Positions 35,911-47,800 of a stretch of 64,000 nt of DNA are shown piece by piece. Each line of letters starts with the position of its first letter. The stretch's first letter is position 1. The position numbers were made by a program, and so were the translations under genes. Source of the DNA: Alitta virens (Eukaryota > Annelida > Polychaeta > Phyllodocida > Nereididae); NCBI GenBank assembly GCA_932294295.1, contig OW028573.1, positions 69,789,829-69,853,828 on the forward strand, in the 5' to 3' direction. Below the pieces are notes generated by a model, which had not been told where the DNA came from, did no database searches, and saw only the letters and a list, made by a program, of their open reading frames with translations.

Positions 35911-36776
35911 TACGGTGGCCCAGAAGTACAATATTGCCATGATGCTCTGTTGCGTTGCTGCGGGACGTTGCTGCGGGACGTTGCTGCGTTTTGTTGCTAC
36001 AGAATCGTTTTGTTGGGGCGGAATGGTGCTTTGTTGCGGCGGAGTCGTTTTGTTGCTGCGGAATTATTTTGTTGCGGCGGATAGTAATTAGTATATATTA
36101 CTTGAAGGGAGTAACCTTTGCATCATTAATCCAGCATAACTTGGTCATTTATATTCCGATTTTCAAAATTTAAAGTTCATAGTTATTGCCAAAAAATCCT
36201 TTTCTATATAGGAGACTGAAGTTAACAATTTTTAAGACGCTGTATTACGTATTTAGCTTTATAATCTGTCATTATACTTCAAAAGGTAGCATAATCCATT
36301 TATTATTTCATCATGGGATCAATTGCAATTAATGCAACACAGGGGGTGGAGATTTGTAGTCTGTCAATAAAAAAATATTAACTAAAAATAAAAATATAAC
36401 TATACATTTATATATATAGGGGGCCGTTTTGGTAAGGGGCCGTTTAGGCTAGGGGCCATTCCGCTTACAACAACAGTCTGCAACAACACAGCAACAACAG
36501 TCTGCAACAACACAGCAACATCACTCCGCATCAACACAGCAAGTCAGCAACATCACTCCGCAGCAACGCAACATTACTCCGCAGCAACGCAACATCACCC
36601 TGCAGCAACGCAACATTACTCTGCAGCAACGCAACATTACTCAGCAGCAACGCAACATTACTCAGCAGCAATGCAACATTACTCAGCAGCAATGCAACAT
36701 TACTCAGCAGCAACGCAGCAGCCCCACAGCAACGCAACAGAGCATCGTGGCAACATTGTACTTCTGGGCCACCGTA
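35911..36776. mobile_element. Non-autonomous TIR DNA transposon, element A (866 bp)
   Basis: Starts TACGGTGGCCCAGAAGTAC and ends with its reverse complement. The inverted similarity extends at least 50 bp (through the GATGCTCTGTTGCGTTGCTG region). It is flanked by the 6-bp duplication GTAAGT. The right arm carries a 21-bp tandem array. The centre (36419-36470) has GGCCGTTTT-type motifs. No transposase frame is visible; LLLSNVA heptads in translation only reflect the repeat. The 6-bp duplication and TAC/TAT ends recall IS3EU-type elements, but this assignment is from memory. Confidence 0.85.
36541..36725. repeat. 21-bp subterminal tandem repeat in element A
   Basis: About eight imperfect copies of a 21-bp unit containing GCAACATTACTCAGCAGCAA, forming the right subterminal arm. 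Shorter arrays of the same type occur in the left arm and in element B. Confidence 0.85.
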
Positions 36777-36788
36777 GTAAGTGCTTTC
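36777..36788. repeat. Spacer made of two target duplications between elements A and B
   Basis: GTAAGT (right duplication of A) directly followed by GCTTTC (left duplication of B). Together they reproduce the uninterrupted LINE sequence seen in copy 1. Confidence 0.85.
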
Positions 36789-37919
36789 TACGGTGGCCCA
36801 GAAGTAAAATGTTGCCATGATGCTCTGTTGCGTTGCTGCAGGACGTTGCTGCGTTGTTGCAAGACGTTGCTGCGTTGTGGAATCGTTTTGTTGCTGCGGA
36901 ATCGTTTTGTTGCGGCGGAATCGTTTTGTTGCGGCGGAATCCTTGTTTTTGCTACCGTTTCAATGGAGTAGAGTCAAAACGGCCAACGACCATAACGGCC
37001 ACTCCCCATGACGGCCAACTAGCCAAAACAGCCATCCCCAATAACGGCCTATTGACCAAAACGGCCAATTACCATAGGCCAAATCAATATTTTTTAATTA
37101 TTCATATATTGCCTTATTATTATACATGCTTTCTGGTTTTATGTTGCAATATGTAATTTATGGAAAGTAACATAACAAACACACACCAATTCGTAGTGCA
37201 AAGTCAAGACTCCAATGGTGTAGTCAATATTTTTGACCATGATTTATACTATATATGTAATAGCAATCAGCCGTGACCGTTATGTCAATTGCTATTAGCA
37301 TTTTGAATGATGAAAAGAATGGGGTAAATCATGCTTTTTCATCATTGATCACAAGCATATATGATTCCTGTTTATTATGCATATTAAAGAGGGAGATTGT
37401 CTATAAATTGTTTTGATCATAGATGTAACATGCAATATCAATTTTAATTCCAGTTGGATTATTTTCAGAAACAACAACAAAATATTAATAATTTATATAT
37501 AAAATAAAATAAATATCTAAAATGAAAATGAACTTCATATACAATTAGTATCATATTGTGAAGATGGCATACCTGGTACATCACAAACTGATGTTACTGA
37601 ACCACCTCCACCTAAACGTCTCATAATTCATACCTTTTAGATAGGAAGGAAATATGACATTTATTTTCATTTAATATACAGGCTAGATGTATATCCAGGC
37701 TTCAGAAGAAGATAGATGAATGAGAAAGCATATATATCCTACTAATAAAGCAGCATCACTCTGCAGCAACGCAGCAACATCACTCCGCAGCAATGCAACA
37801 TAACTCAGCAGCAACGCAACATAGCTCAGCAGCAACACAACATTACTCAGCAGCAACGCAGCAGCCCTACAGCAATGCAACAGAGCATCGTGGCAACATT
37901 GTACTTCTGGGCCACCATA
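36789..37919. mobile_element. Non-autonomous TIR DNA transposon, element B (1131 bp)
   Basis: Same family and orientation as element A. It starts TACGGTGGCCCAGAAGTA and ends TACTTCTGGGCCACCATA, flanked by GCTTTC at 36783-36788 and 37920-37925. The left arm (36789-36945) is nearly identical to that of A, and the right arm (about 37745-37919) is a shorter version of the same 21-bp array. The interior has an ACGGCCA-rich stretch (36975-37070) and AT-rich filler. No transposase frame is visible. Confidence 0.85.
36975..37070. repeat. ACGGCCA-rich degenerate repeat in element B
   Basis: About seven spaced copies of ACGGCCA/ACAGCCA within 100 bp. The reverse-complement form (GGCCGTTT) recurs in element A at 36419-36470. 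Confidence 0.75.
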
Positions 37920-39584
37920 GCTTTCTGTAATTCTGCAGGACTCTCAGCTAATAGAATGGTGTCATCTGCATAGAGCAGGGCAAACAGTTGTAGATATGTG
38001 CATATCTTTCAGAGTAGATTTGCTCTGTTATCTTTGAGAGTCCATTGTAACTCTTACTTAGGAATTCCTGAAAATCATTTAGGTACATAGTAAAGAGGAT
38101 TGGCGAAAGGGTACCCCTTGTCGTTTGCCTATATTACAACTAAAAAACTCTGATGTCTGGTTTTAAACTGCGACGCCAGATTTAGCATTTTCATACATAT
38201 TCCTTATGACATTAAAAATATTCCTTATGACAGGCTACATTTTTCTACTTCCTAAGTTGTGACCTAAGAGTTTTACCCAGAGTAATGACCTTTCTACCAA
38301 ACGCTTTCTTGTAATCGATAAACGCACAATACACTTTTTTATTTTTATTTTGATATAAAGCAATCAGAGTATGTAAAACAAATATGTGGTCAGTGGTGGA
38401 ATAGCCACTCCTAAAGCCCGCCTATTCTTCACCTAATAGACTCTTACTTTCTAGGTAATTGGTTATCCTACGATTTAGCAATGACGTGAACAATTTACCC
38501 ATGCAGCTTAGGAGGGTGATACCCCTGTAGTTGTATGTATTAACCCGTGGGCCCTTACCTTTGTATAGTGGTTTTATGAGACCTATTGTCCACTCACACG
38601 GCACGTAACCATGTTCTAGAATCTTATTAAAGAAGGCTACCATTATTTCCAGGATGCTATGTGGGCTATTTTTAAAGAACTCATTTATGATTAGGGTCAT
38701 CCCTGCAGCATTGTTGTTTCTTTATTTTTTTATACATTTTTCTACTTCCTAAGTTGTGATTTCTTGGTTTAATTCATCATTTATATCAATATCATTTTGA
38801 GTCTGTGACTGGTCGTCAGGTTCATTTGAGGGTTCTTAACTTTGGTCTGACTTAATTTTTTGAAATGTTCTTCAAATTTACTAAGCCCTATCTGAGTTAT
38901 GGCTTCATTTGCTACATCTTTCTACATCCCTGCAGCATTGTTGTTTCTTTATTTTTTTATACATTTTTCTACTTCCTAAGTTGTGATTTCTTGGTTTAAT
39001 TCATCATTTATATCAATATCATTTTGAGTCTGTGACTGGTCGTCAGGTTCATTTGAGGGTTCTTAACTTTGGTCTGACTTAATTTTTTGAAATGTTCTTC
39101 AAATTTACTAAGCCCTATCTGAGTTATGGCTTCATTTGCTACATCTTTTTTTATTAATGCCCAATAGTCTTTGGGGTTTGTGGATTTTAGTTTCCTTAAT
39201 TTAGAATGTATTTGTTTGTTGTGTTGCTTCTTAGCAGAATGTATGTATGTTTATACTGTCTGGCCTTATGTCTGATCAGATCAATTCCTATGGCTTTGTC
39301 TTTCCTAAATGTGCTTTTGATTTTAGTATATTCAACATGTAGCCTACCACAGTCATCAGTAAACCACTCTTTGTGATGCAGTCTGCGAGCAGTCTTTTTT
39401 TTTTAGTTTTTCTGTCTATAGCAATACCTGCCTTTTTAGCAGCATCAATAAAAAGATTTTTAAATTGACAGGCAATGTTATTTATATCATCAGGGCTTGA
39501 AGCACAGTTTATCTTATTTGCTAGTTGGTTGATTTGATTGTCATCAAGAGCCTCAATAAAAGCATTTTTTTGTTCTCCTTGCCA
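37920..39584 (-). mobile_element. LINE copy 2, 5' part (antisense), right of DNA-transposon insertions
   Basis: Resumes with GCTTTC and carries YADD at 37972-37961, then (upstream in the element) a frame at 38700-38422 with VPCEWTIGLIKPLYKGKG and YNYRGITLLSCMGKLFTSLL, the RT finger region of LINEs. The frame 39608-39288 encodes IACQFKNLFIDAAKKAGIA, the region before the RT. It is 5'-truncated: the endonuclease start is absent and the sequence changes to DIRS-type DNA at 39585. Confidence 0.8.
38698..39150. repeat. 227-bp tandem duplication inside LINE copy 2
   Basis: The sequence from CATCCCTGCAGCATTG at 38698 repeats from 38925 with a 227-bp period and is nearly identical. LINE copy 1 has only one unit, so the duplication is local and recent. 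Confidence 0.9.
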
Positions 39585-39612
39585 GCTAATGATGAGAATA
39601 TCATCCAAGTAG
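39585..39612. repeat. 28-bp direct repeat of the RT YLDD region at the LINE/DIRS junction
   Basis: A perfect 28-bp copy of 40796-40823, which encodes YLDDILIIS on the minus strand. It sits exactly where LINE copy 2 stops. Confidence 0.85.
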
Positions 39613-42200
39613 CTTAGAGGTTTACATGGTCACATAAAAAAATGACAATTGGCAATTAATATGTAAACATTTATGCAATTATAATGTGCATTTATAATGT
39701 GAAATTGTGCAATTAAAGTCCAAACCAAATAGTAGGAGTAGTTATTTAGGGAGTTGTTTTGTAAAACAGTCATTAGGTTGAATTTTTTGTTTATCTTTTC
39801 TTGGTGGTTTCAGCAAAGGTTAGTGCTCTGTAATATGCTATTTGTTGGTCCAGGGTATCCACCAGGGCACCAGCCTGTGAATCTGTGATTTGAAAAATGA
39901 TACACAAGCACGAGACATGTGAAATTTTGTAATGCATTCAAAGTATCCATAGCGAAGGCTGTGCCAGTGAGCAGAGAAAACCAGTAAAGAAAATTACCAC
40001 TGCTATGTAGTCTGCCAATACAGTCACTGGTAATATTGTCTTTCCCAGGTACATGGTGGCATCTTATCTCAAAATTGTAAAAATTCGACCAAACAAATTC
40101 CTGATGTGAATCATAATGATGGGGTTAGAGCAGGCACCCTTGTTAATTGTAGCCTGAGTATATACATTGTCTGTGAGAAGGGTGACAGAACTATTGCATA
40201 GCAGGGGGCCCATATGTAAATAGATGCAATAGCCATCATGGCCTCTTTAATATAATATGCTGATCTGCCATAGCAGGGTGGTCAATGATCCAGTCAAGGT
40301 AAAACCAGTCATAGTTGTTAAGGGTGGCTCCACCTGCCTGTGATGAAGAGTCTGTGTTGATTACATTTGAGGGATGTTGTTCTGAGTAGAAAGGGGCTTT
40401 GTTGAAGACTGGCATAAAATGTAACCACCATTGTATGTCAAGTTTGAAGTCTGCAGACACCTTGACTTTATCCATTACATGCTTTAGCGGCCGCATGGTG
40501 TCTAACAAGCGCTGGAAAATCCCACCTCCTTGGACAACGCGTGATGCCCAGGCCAGCTTGCCAAAGAGGCACTGTAGCTGTTTTAACGATGCACGTTGCT
40601 GCTGTGTAAAGTGCTGTAGCATAGCACAGAGTTTGCGCACTTTATCTGCTGGGAGTCTTAGAGTTCGTGAAACTGTATCTATCTCAATGCCTAAAAATGT
40701 TAATGCATGTGAGGGGCCCTCTATCTTTTTAGAGATAGCAAAGCCAGGTGATCTAGGAGTTGAGATAGTGCACTGTATATGCCATTCTTGGTGGGGCTAA
40801 TGATGAGAATATCATCCAAGTAGATCACTGTTTTCACTCCTTTTTTTTGCCAGTATTTGCTGTATTGCTAGTAATAAGTGATGAAAACATTCAACTGAAC
40901 GTCTTGCTCCAAAGGAAAGTCTAGTGTCTATCATGTATGTGGGCTTGCTGTCACCTGTAAATTTTCACTGCAGCCCAAGTTTTAACACTCCTGTAAGCAC
41001 TTAGTAAGTCAATCTTTGTCAGTGCAAGAGAGGGCCCTTCATTGTCCTTGTTTAACTGTTGTTGACTGTTTTTTGAATGATGCTCCATATTGGGATACTG
41101 AGCATCACAGCCAGGTGCCAGACATTTATGTTGATATGTGCAGTTATACCCAAATGAGCACTTTGACAGATTGTATTGCCTGTATGTTTCATTGCCTTTG
41201 TTAGAGTTGGCATTTTAGGGTTGGAGGGGCGTCTTGGCATTTGGGATCGGGAGTATAACTGGCAAGATGCCGTGCGGGATCGGACATCAAGATGAATTTC
41301 AGCCAGGTGGATGTTGTCCGCACCCCAGGGGCAGTCACACTGTGCCTGCCAGCGACAATACTCTCGGTCATAAAGTAAAATGGAGGCCAAAGTGTATTTC
41401 AAAGCGAAATCTCCAATTTTCTCCATGTATGACAGATATTTGTCACAGTCACATGCTTTGAGTAATCCCTTGATTATCAGGTCACACATAATCCTAATAA
41501 TAGATCCCATCCATTGGAGAGGTGTCACTTGCTCAAGTTTAGGTTTGTAAGTACCGGTACGAATGACCACCTGCTCTTCCCCATCATTGCCCATGATTAC
41601 TTTTTCACGAGGGGCTTCATACTGGCGAAGATAATCGACAATGTCAAGTTGTTTGTTCACTTATTAATGCTGCTGCTGCTGTAGTAAACGCATCAGGGCT
41701 GCGACAGGTAGTTGGTCCTGCTGGGGGACCTCACGATAAACTTACATAGGTGTTGTTTGTTGTGAGTCGGGTCTCTGCTGATTGCTGCTGCTGCTGGTTG
41801 TACTAATTAGGTGCTCTAGGCGCTGTTTCTGTGCCAAGGGGAAGATCCTCATAACATCAATGTCTCCACTCTCATTAAGGAAAAGTCTGCTTTTGATTTG
41901 AACCCATTTCGAAACAATGGTGTCAACACTGCCTCACTGACACCTTTACCAAGTAGCCAGCCAGTCTTTCAAGGAGGATTCTTCAGTTGATCCAGATGGT
42001 TGCTGCTGCTGTTTGCTGCTGTTTGCTGCTGTTGCTGCTGTTGCTGCTGCTCCTGGACTTTTCCGACTGCTGGTGGCATAGTCTGGTGATGTAACTGGGT
42101 GCTCATGACACTACGTGGAGTATCCTGGACCCTAAAAGGTGTAGGGGCAAGGGGCCTGCAGTTTGCCACTGTAAATCCGGAAATAAATTCCTGGCCATGT
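39613..42200 (-). mobile_element. DIRS/Ngaro-type retrotransposon of a second lineage, antisense, degenerate
   Basis: On the minus strand, in order: a gag-like frame with a Gln run (42169-41969); VSKWVQIKSRLFLNESG (about 41930-41870); a second gag region (41660-41052) with YTLASILLYDREYCRWQAQ and CPWGADNIHLAEIHL; RT motif A ALTKIDLLSAYRSV (about 41015-40975); RLSFGARRSVE; YLDDILIIS (YLDD at 40822-40811); and a thumb/RNase H frame (40640-40236) with LQCLFGKLAWASRVVQGGG and INTDSSSQAGGATL. Motifs and order fit DIRS-class elements. It is distinct from the two sense copies (LAWASRVV versus LNWAANVH). Frameshifts between RT and RNase H disable it. No recombinase domain was found. Confidence 0.75.
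42000..42055. repeat. CTG/CAG repeat in DIRS gag region
   Basis: Imperfect GCTGCTGCTGTTT run coding for Gln/Ala-rich sequence on the minus strand. Confidence 0.85.
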
Positions 42201-44834
42201 TCCAGTTATAGTCTGAATGCTGCATATTATTTTATGTATCATCCATTATGTCCTTGGAAAATAAATTCCAGTAATGCAAATGCAAAGCAAGGATTGAGAT
42301 CCAGAGAGAGATATGTGAATGCTTAGCAAGCTAGAAGACTGTCTGACAGGAAGAGCTGGGTATAAAGACAATTAAGGGTTATTAGGGTTTAAAACAAAGG
42401 GTATAAATGAAGGATGGCACAGGCAATAAACCCCAGCTGCACCAAAAGTCCGTCCATTTAATCCCCCTCTGAAATCAGAGGTAGCTTTAATGTCAGCCAC
42501 ACACTCTATATATAATGTGTGTAAACTATTACTTGCCTTCTCATATGTCTAATGTGTCTCATCAATTTGTATCACCCAATTTTGGGAAAGTCTGGAGTTT
42601 GTTGCACAGCTAGTCAAGGTCATCCAGCTGCAGAAAATTATCTATGTGAATGACCTTACTTTGATTTTTACACTTTCACTCTAATTGTTTAGAATTTAAT
42701 TTTGCTTCTTGTTACTATGGACTTGGGGAGTTTATCTCTTTTTAATTAATTGCATTGTACTATTGTATAATTGTGATTAGTTGAACTTAAATGTTCTAGT
42801 TGTTGTCAACTAGGTAGATTAAACTTTTTTGCCATTACATTGTCTTGTTTATGTTTTGAACACAGAACTGCAGTTCTGTGGTTTTGAAGACCAAATTTGG
42901 ATGGGTTGGGAAGTGCACTGTAGTGTGAAGCTAATACGCCAAGGGCAGCACCAACTATTTCCAAAAACCCCAGATGGCGCCACTAGCACTAGTCAACTGA
43001 CGGACCAAAGGCTTTCCTGGCTGTAAATTTCTCATTTATCAGTATATATATATATATGTTTTCCCTTATCATAAATATTAATGTAGTAATAGTGTCTTGA
43101 AAAGCTTGGAACTTTGTTTCTATTCTTTACTACAGAATCAGCCAATTTAGCTAGACTACATTCATAGCCAGGCGGCTCATATCCTGCCCGCCCTCCAATC
43201 CATCATGATTACCACACCAGTTAATACAAAAAAGGAAGTTTTGTTGAGCTTATTATGCATATTCTTAAAACACCAACATAGCTGTACTACTCTCCAGCTG
43301 TCCCCATAAGCTCCCATATAATTCATCAAGCGGTCAAATATGTCAAATCACATAGGGACCATCATCTGATTGAATAATTCAGCCAGAACTTGGAAGCGCT
43401 GTATTGGATTAAATTTTTAAAATGTTCTTGGTATACATACAGCACTTACAGCCTTCAGTTGCCTTTATTATTTCTTAACCGATAACTTGTGTCTGCTGTA
43501 AATGCCAATAAAAGTTTTACATATTTGCCATTGTGGTTATGAAATCCGAATTGCAGAACAGCCGACTGAATTCCCTTTGCAGTAAGAGAACTCAAATATT
43601 CCTCCAAAATTCTTCTTATTACTTCTTGAATCGTCGTTTTTCTTTCATTTCCCTAGAGTACTTCACATACCTTTTTTCAAAAAAATTTTCCTTTCTCGAT
43701 TTATTCTTTCTTTCATCCTGCCATCTTTAATGGTTTACAATGTCTAATTCATTTGATCCGAATTACTGTTTTGAATTTAGATACATTTTTTTAGCATTAT
43801 TCGGACAATAAATTGCTATACCGAAATGTTGGTAAAATATTTAATCACAGCATATTATTAAGTGTATTAAAAATTTTTTAAATATAATTATTTAACATTC
43901 TAAAATTTATTTTAATGAATTTACATCGGTTTAATACTAGAATTTTAATGTTCCTCCATTAGACTTGCTCGAGAACAGTTTGATAAAGATGATTTATCAA
44001 GAAAATCAGAATAAGATGAACAGAAGGAACCTTATAGCTAAATCTGGACACAGTAAAAGCAGTGGTCAGGGAGATTGAGATTGTGAAGCAGAGGTAAAGA
44101 CAAGCGATGTGGAACAGCTTCAAGAGTCAAGAAATGTATCAGCGATAGACAAAGAAGAGAAGAGCACAGTTTGGAACATCCAAGTTTTTTAATACTCATA
44201 CAGTCAAGTTACCATACACAGTATTAGTAGTAAATAGTAGTGGTAGTTGTTAAATGAAAAAAGTACATGTGAGATTAAGTAAGAATAAAGACTACATACA
44301 AGTCCCAGAATACAAGTCAAACCAAAATATAGAGAGCTGAATGTGTGCCACGCGATTTTAACTACAGGTGCATAGAATCAGCCTTGAGTAACGGCAGCCT
44401 AACCAGGTTCTCTGTTGGCTGACTTCATTTTCTGGTGAACCATGAACGGCAAAAAAGCGCTACACTGAACACTACGAAGGGCATCCTCACAGCTAATACG
44501 CTGCTGCTCTACATACGTTTTAGGCGCCACCGATCTAACTACATAGAAGTAAATAAAAGTTATCCCCTAAACCTACCACAAAATACAGGTTACATATATA
44601 GATATATATATATATACTTCTACCCTCCATATGGATACATGTCATTTGCCAAAACTAACAAGTACGACAGGTTTTAATACAAAATCACATTTTAATATCT
44701 CCGGTTGTCTTACAAGATTGTAAAAATTACCCATGCTTTACATTTATATTATTCTGCATTTCATATATATATATATAACGGTAACTTTATTTCCTTGTAG
44801 CATCAAATAGTAGATGAAATGAACAATCTTATGT
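42201..44834. other. Intergenic AT-rich sequence
   Basis: No recognisable gene. TA dinucleotide runs lie near 43040-43057, 44595-44617 and 44765-44777. Short ORFs (up to 80 codons) are unrecognised. The first few hundred bases may be the 5' end of the antisense DIRS-type element. Confidence 0.5.
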
Positions 44835-47800
44835 CTCAATAAAAACAGCTAAATCTTTTATTCAATAAATAAGAACAATAAACCGGATAAAAAAGCTACA
44901 AAAATTCCAACTTTAGTTTGTTCCCATAAAGTAGGCACATGTACAACCCTGTGCAGCAAGCAAGACTAGATACTAGCTGCTGCATCAGGGCTCAGATCTT
45001 CAATAATGTCAATTGTACAACTGGTGGCTTAGCGTAATTAGCCATTTCAGATACAATGCTTTCAGTATTTCTTACCGATTATCCCTAAAATACAATAATA
45101 TAAGATACAACTATTTATCATAAAATATTACAACTGGACACTATTTTACATAACAATTGTCCTATTTATAATATAATACACATTACAGGATTCTCCACAT
45201 GTGTGGGTTGGTTTTGATGTCTTCTTCAATATTTGCTAAAACAAAAACTCTGGTTTTGAGGGAAGGCCTGAAATCTACTTTGAATGATACTAACACAACA
45301 CTGGGGCATAATCTGCTGGGAAGGAATAAACTCTGTACATTATCATTTACTGTCTATGCAGTGGGGTATTACAGTAAGGGTGCAAGGAGCACTGGGCCCT
45401 AGCTGCTGCTTATGCTGACTAGTTGATCACTATGCATTTTTATTGTCCTTCATCTCTACAACTTGCAATACCTGACCGACCAAGGTGTAGTGAGCGGGAT
45501 GCACCCAGGTGCAACTGACAGATCACCCAAGACAGGGAGCATCCAGCCAACCAGCCCCTGGCAGCCAGGCATTGTGGCTGACCATCAGGGTCAACGATCA
45601 CAGCCTTTTTGATTTTCAAAAACGATCAGAAAGGACCAGAGAGTGCCTCGACTGACAAGTGCGTAAGACGGCACTTGCGGTTGTGGGGCCACCAGCCAGA
45701 CTAGGTGCCACACTCAACGACACCACACATAATGTTGCATACAATTTATAGTGAATTAACAAACTAACACAGCACCACAAGTCTGACTGGGAGCTCACCC
45801 AGATTAGTATTCAACCTGTGCACAGCCAAGGATTTTGTCAAAGATTTCCTAAATTTAGTTAAGGACAGTAATGAAGCACTGTTAATTAAGACGTATTGTT
45901 AGTGTGGAGAAAACAGTAAAGACCAAGTTTTTTTCAGCACTAAGGGTCAACAAAACATGAAACAGTCATGAAAAAATGTACAAGCAGCTCATACACTCGT
46001 TAAAGATAGTGATACACAAGACAACCATGCTAGTCTTACATCAGTGATTACAGGGTCTACCCAGCAGAAAACTAATTATTAAGACACTGCAATGTACACA
46101 TCAACCCTATAATTAGGATAAAACTTTGAATTTTTTTAACATCAGAATCAGAGCTGAGATACTGAGCTGCCATGCTTCAGTATAGCTTCAAGTCTAACAC
46201 AGAACACATTATATATATAATATATATATATATGTAACATCAGAATCCTACCATTCAGCTATCTTATAAATGTATACACTAATATATCACGCTAATGTAC
46301 AGCGAATTGAGAAAATCTTATGAAAAATAGCAATTTCATTACAATTGTTGGATTCACTATCACTAAAATCTAACTACCATATTTAAAATACACAAATTGA
46401 TATAGTATTTCTTAACTGCTATAAAAGCAGGCACTGGACCTTTTTGTTCTTTGAGTGGTAATGCCATGTTGTTCCAAATATATGAACATCCTTTCACAAT
46501 GATTGTCTGATTCCCCATTAATTAGCCAAATGTGGTAGTGGTGATGTGAGAGTCATTAAATTCCACATCAGAAACGAGTTACGTGTACGAGGCCAGACAC
46601 GGCATAATAAAGAGTGCACCAAAAGCCACAATAATGATCAAAATACGGAGGGGCAAAAACTGAAACCACAGAGAGTAGCAGATGACAAATAAATAAGTCG
46701 AAAGGGCGTATGGAATGCCATGTTGAGGAGAAATCAGGAGTAATTAACTAATTGGTAAAAAAAAGAATGGATCAGCAAATGGTTATGTGGACAACTTAAT
46801 GTTGTAAACCCACAGACCCAGCATACTGTGTAAATGACTGAAATTAACAATTCACAAATATATCAACAGGAATCACCATAATCTAATAAAATAAGTTTCC
46901 CATCACAATATAACATCTTTTTCAAAATGCAAAAATATATATATAATATATATGAAACTTCATCATTGCAACATTTAATTAACCAGTACACTATGTCCCA
47001 AGATTATTACATCATATTGAACATTCAAAATGCAAAAATAGGAATTATAAAAACTGCTAGTTTAATTGCAAAATGACATAGTCTATGGTACTAAAACTGG
47101 CTTTCAGAAAAAGCTATGAAAATATTCTGCCTTAGTTCTCTGTCCCTGGGATCCTGAAGTCAAATCTGCCACAGGCCTTTTCATAACTTTTGCAAAGAGA
47201 GAAAAGCCAAGGTCCCCAGCATTATTCAATGTGCATAACAATCCAGTATATACAGTTGCACAAAATTCACAACCGTATTCAAATCTGTACAACATTGAAG
47301 GATAAATTAGAACACAAGCACATCTACCTAGCTACAAGGAATTAAATTACAACAGATTTGATTATGCTATGGAGGGCAGCTTTTACGATGCACCAACATT
47401 ATATCAGCAGCTTGGAGGGGTTACACAAATAAATTACATCTGTTATTACCTTGTATATTCACAAACTAAAACACTACGTTGAATAAACCCTTTGACCAAT
47501 AAATATAGACAATTTGTCTATTTAAGTAATGATAACATAAAATCTAAACTGCGCCATGTCAGCAGGGTCGTAACTACAAAATTCCCATTGACATGACTGT
47601 GGTAATTCTTAATTATTACATCTTTGGTTCAACTAAATGATAAAATAAAATAATAAAAATGACAAGAAGCTCTCATGAGCCACCTTTCATCAGGTAAGCT
47701 GCCAACTACAACAGATACAAGCAAACAACATCTAAGTAATGTCACCCAGAGCATAACAATGCAACAGCGTTTCAGCTACTCAATATCACAACCAGCCTCT

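Noticed and set aside
36531..36818. ORF with LLLSNVA heptads resembling a coiled or leucine-rich protein
   Set aside because: It is the translation of a 21-bp DNA repeat within a terminal-inverted-repeat transposon, open only because the period is divisible by three.
35911..37919. CRISPR-like repeat array
   Set aside because: The repeats are contiguous 21-bp units without unique spacers, in animal DNA with transposon termini.
42965..42995. Possible CTCF-like site (GATGGCGCCACTAG)
   Set aside because: The match to the animal consensus fails at core positions on both strands.
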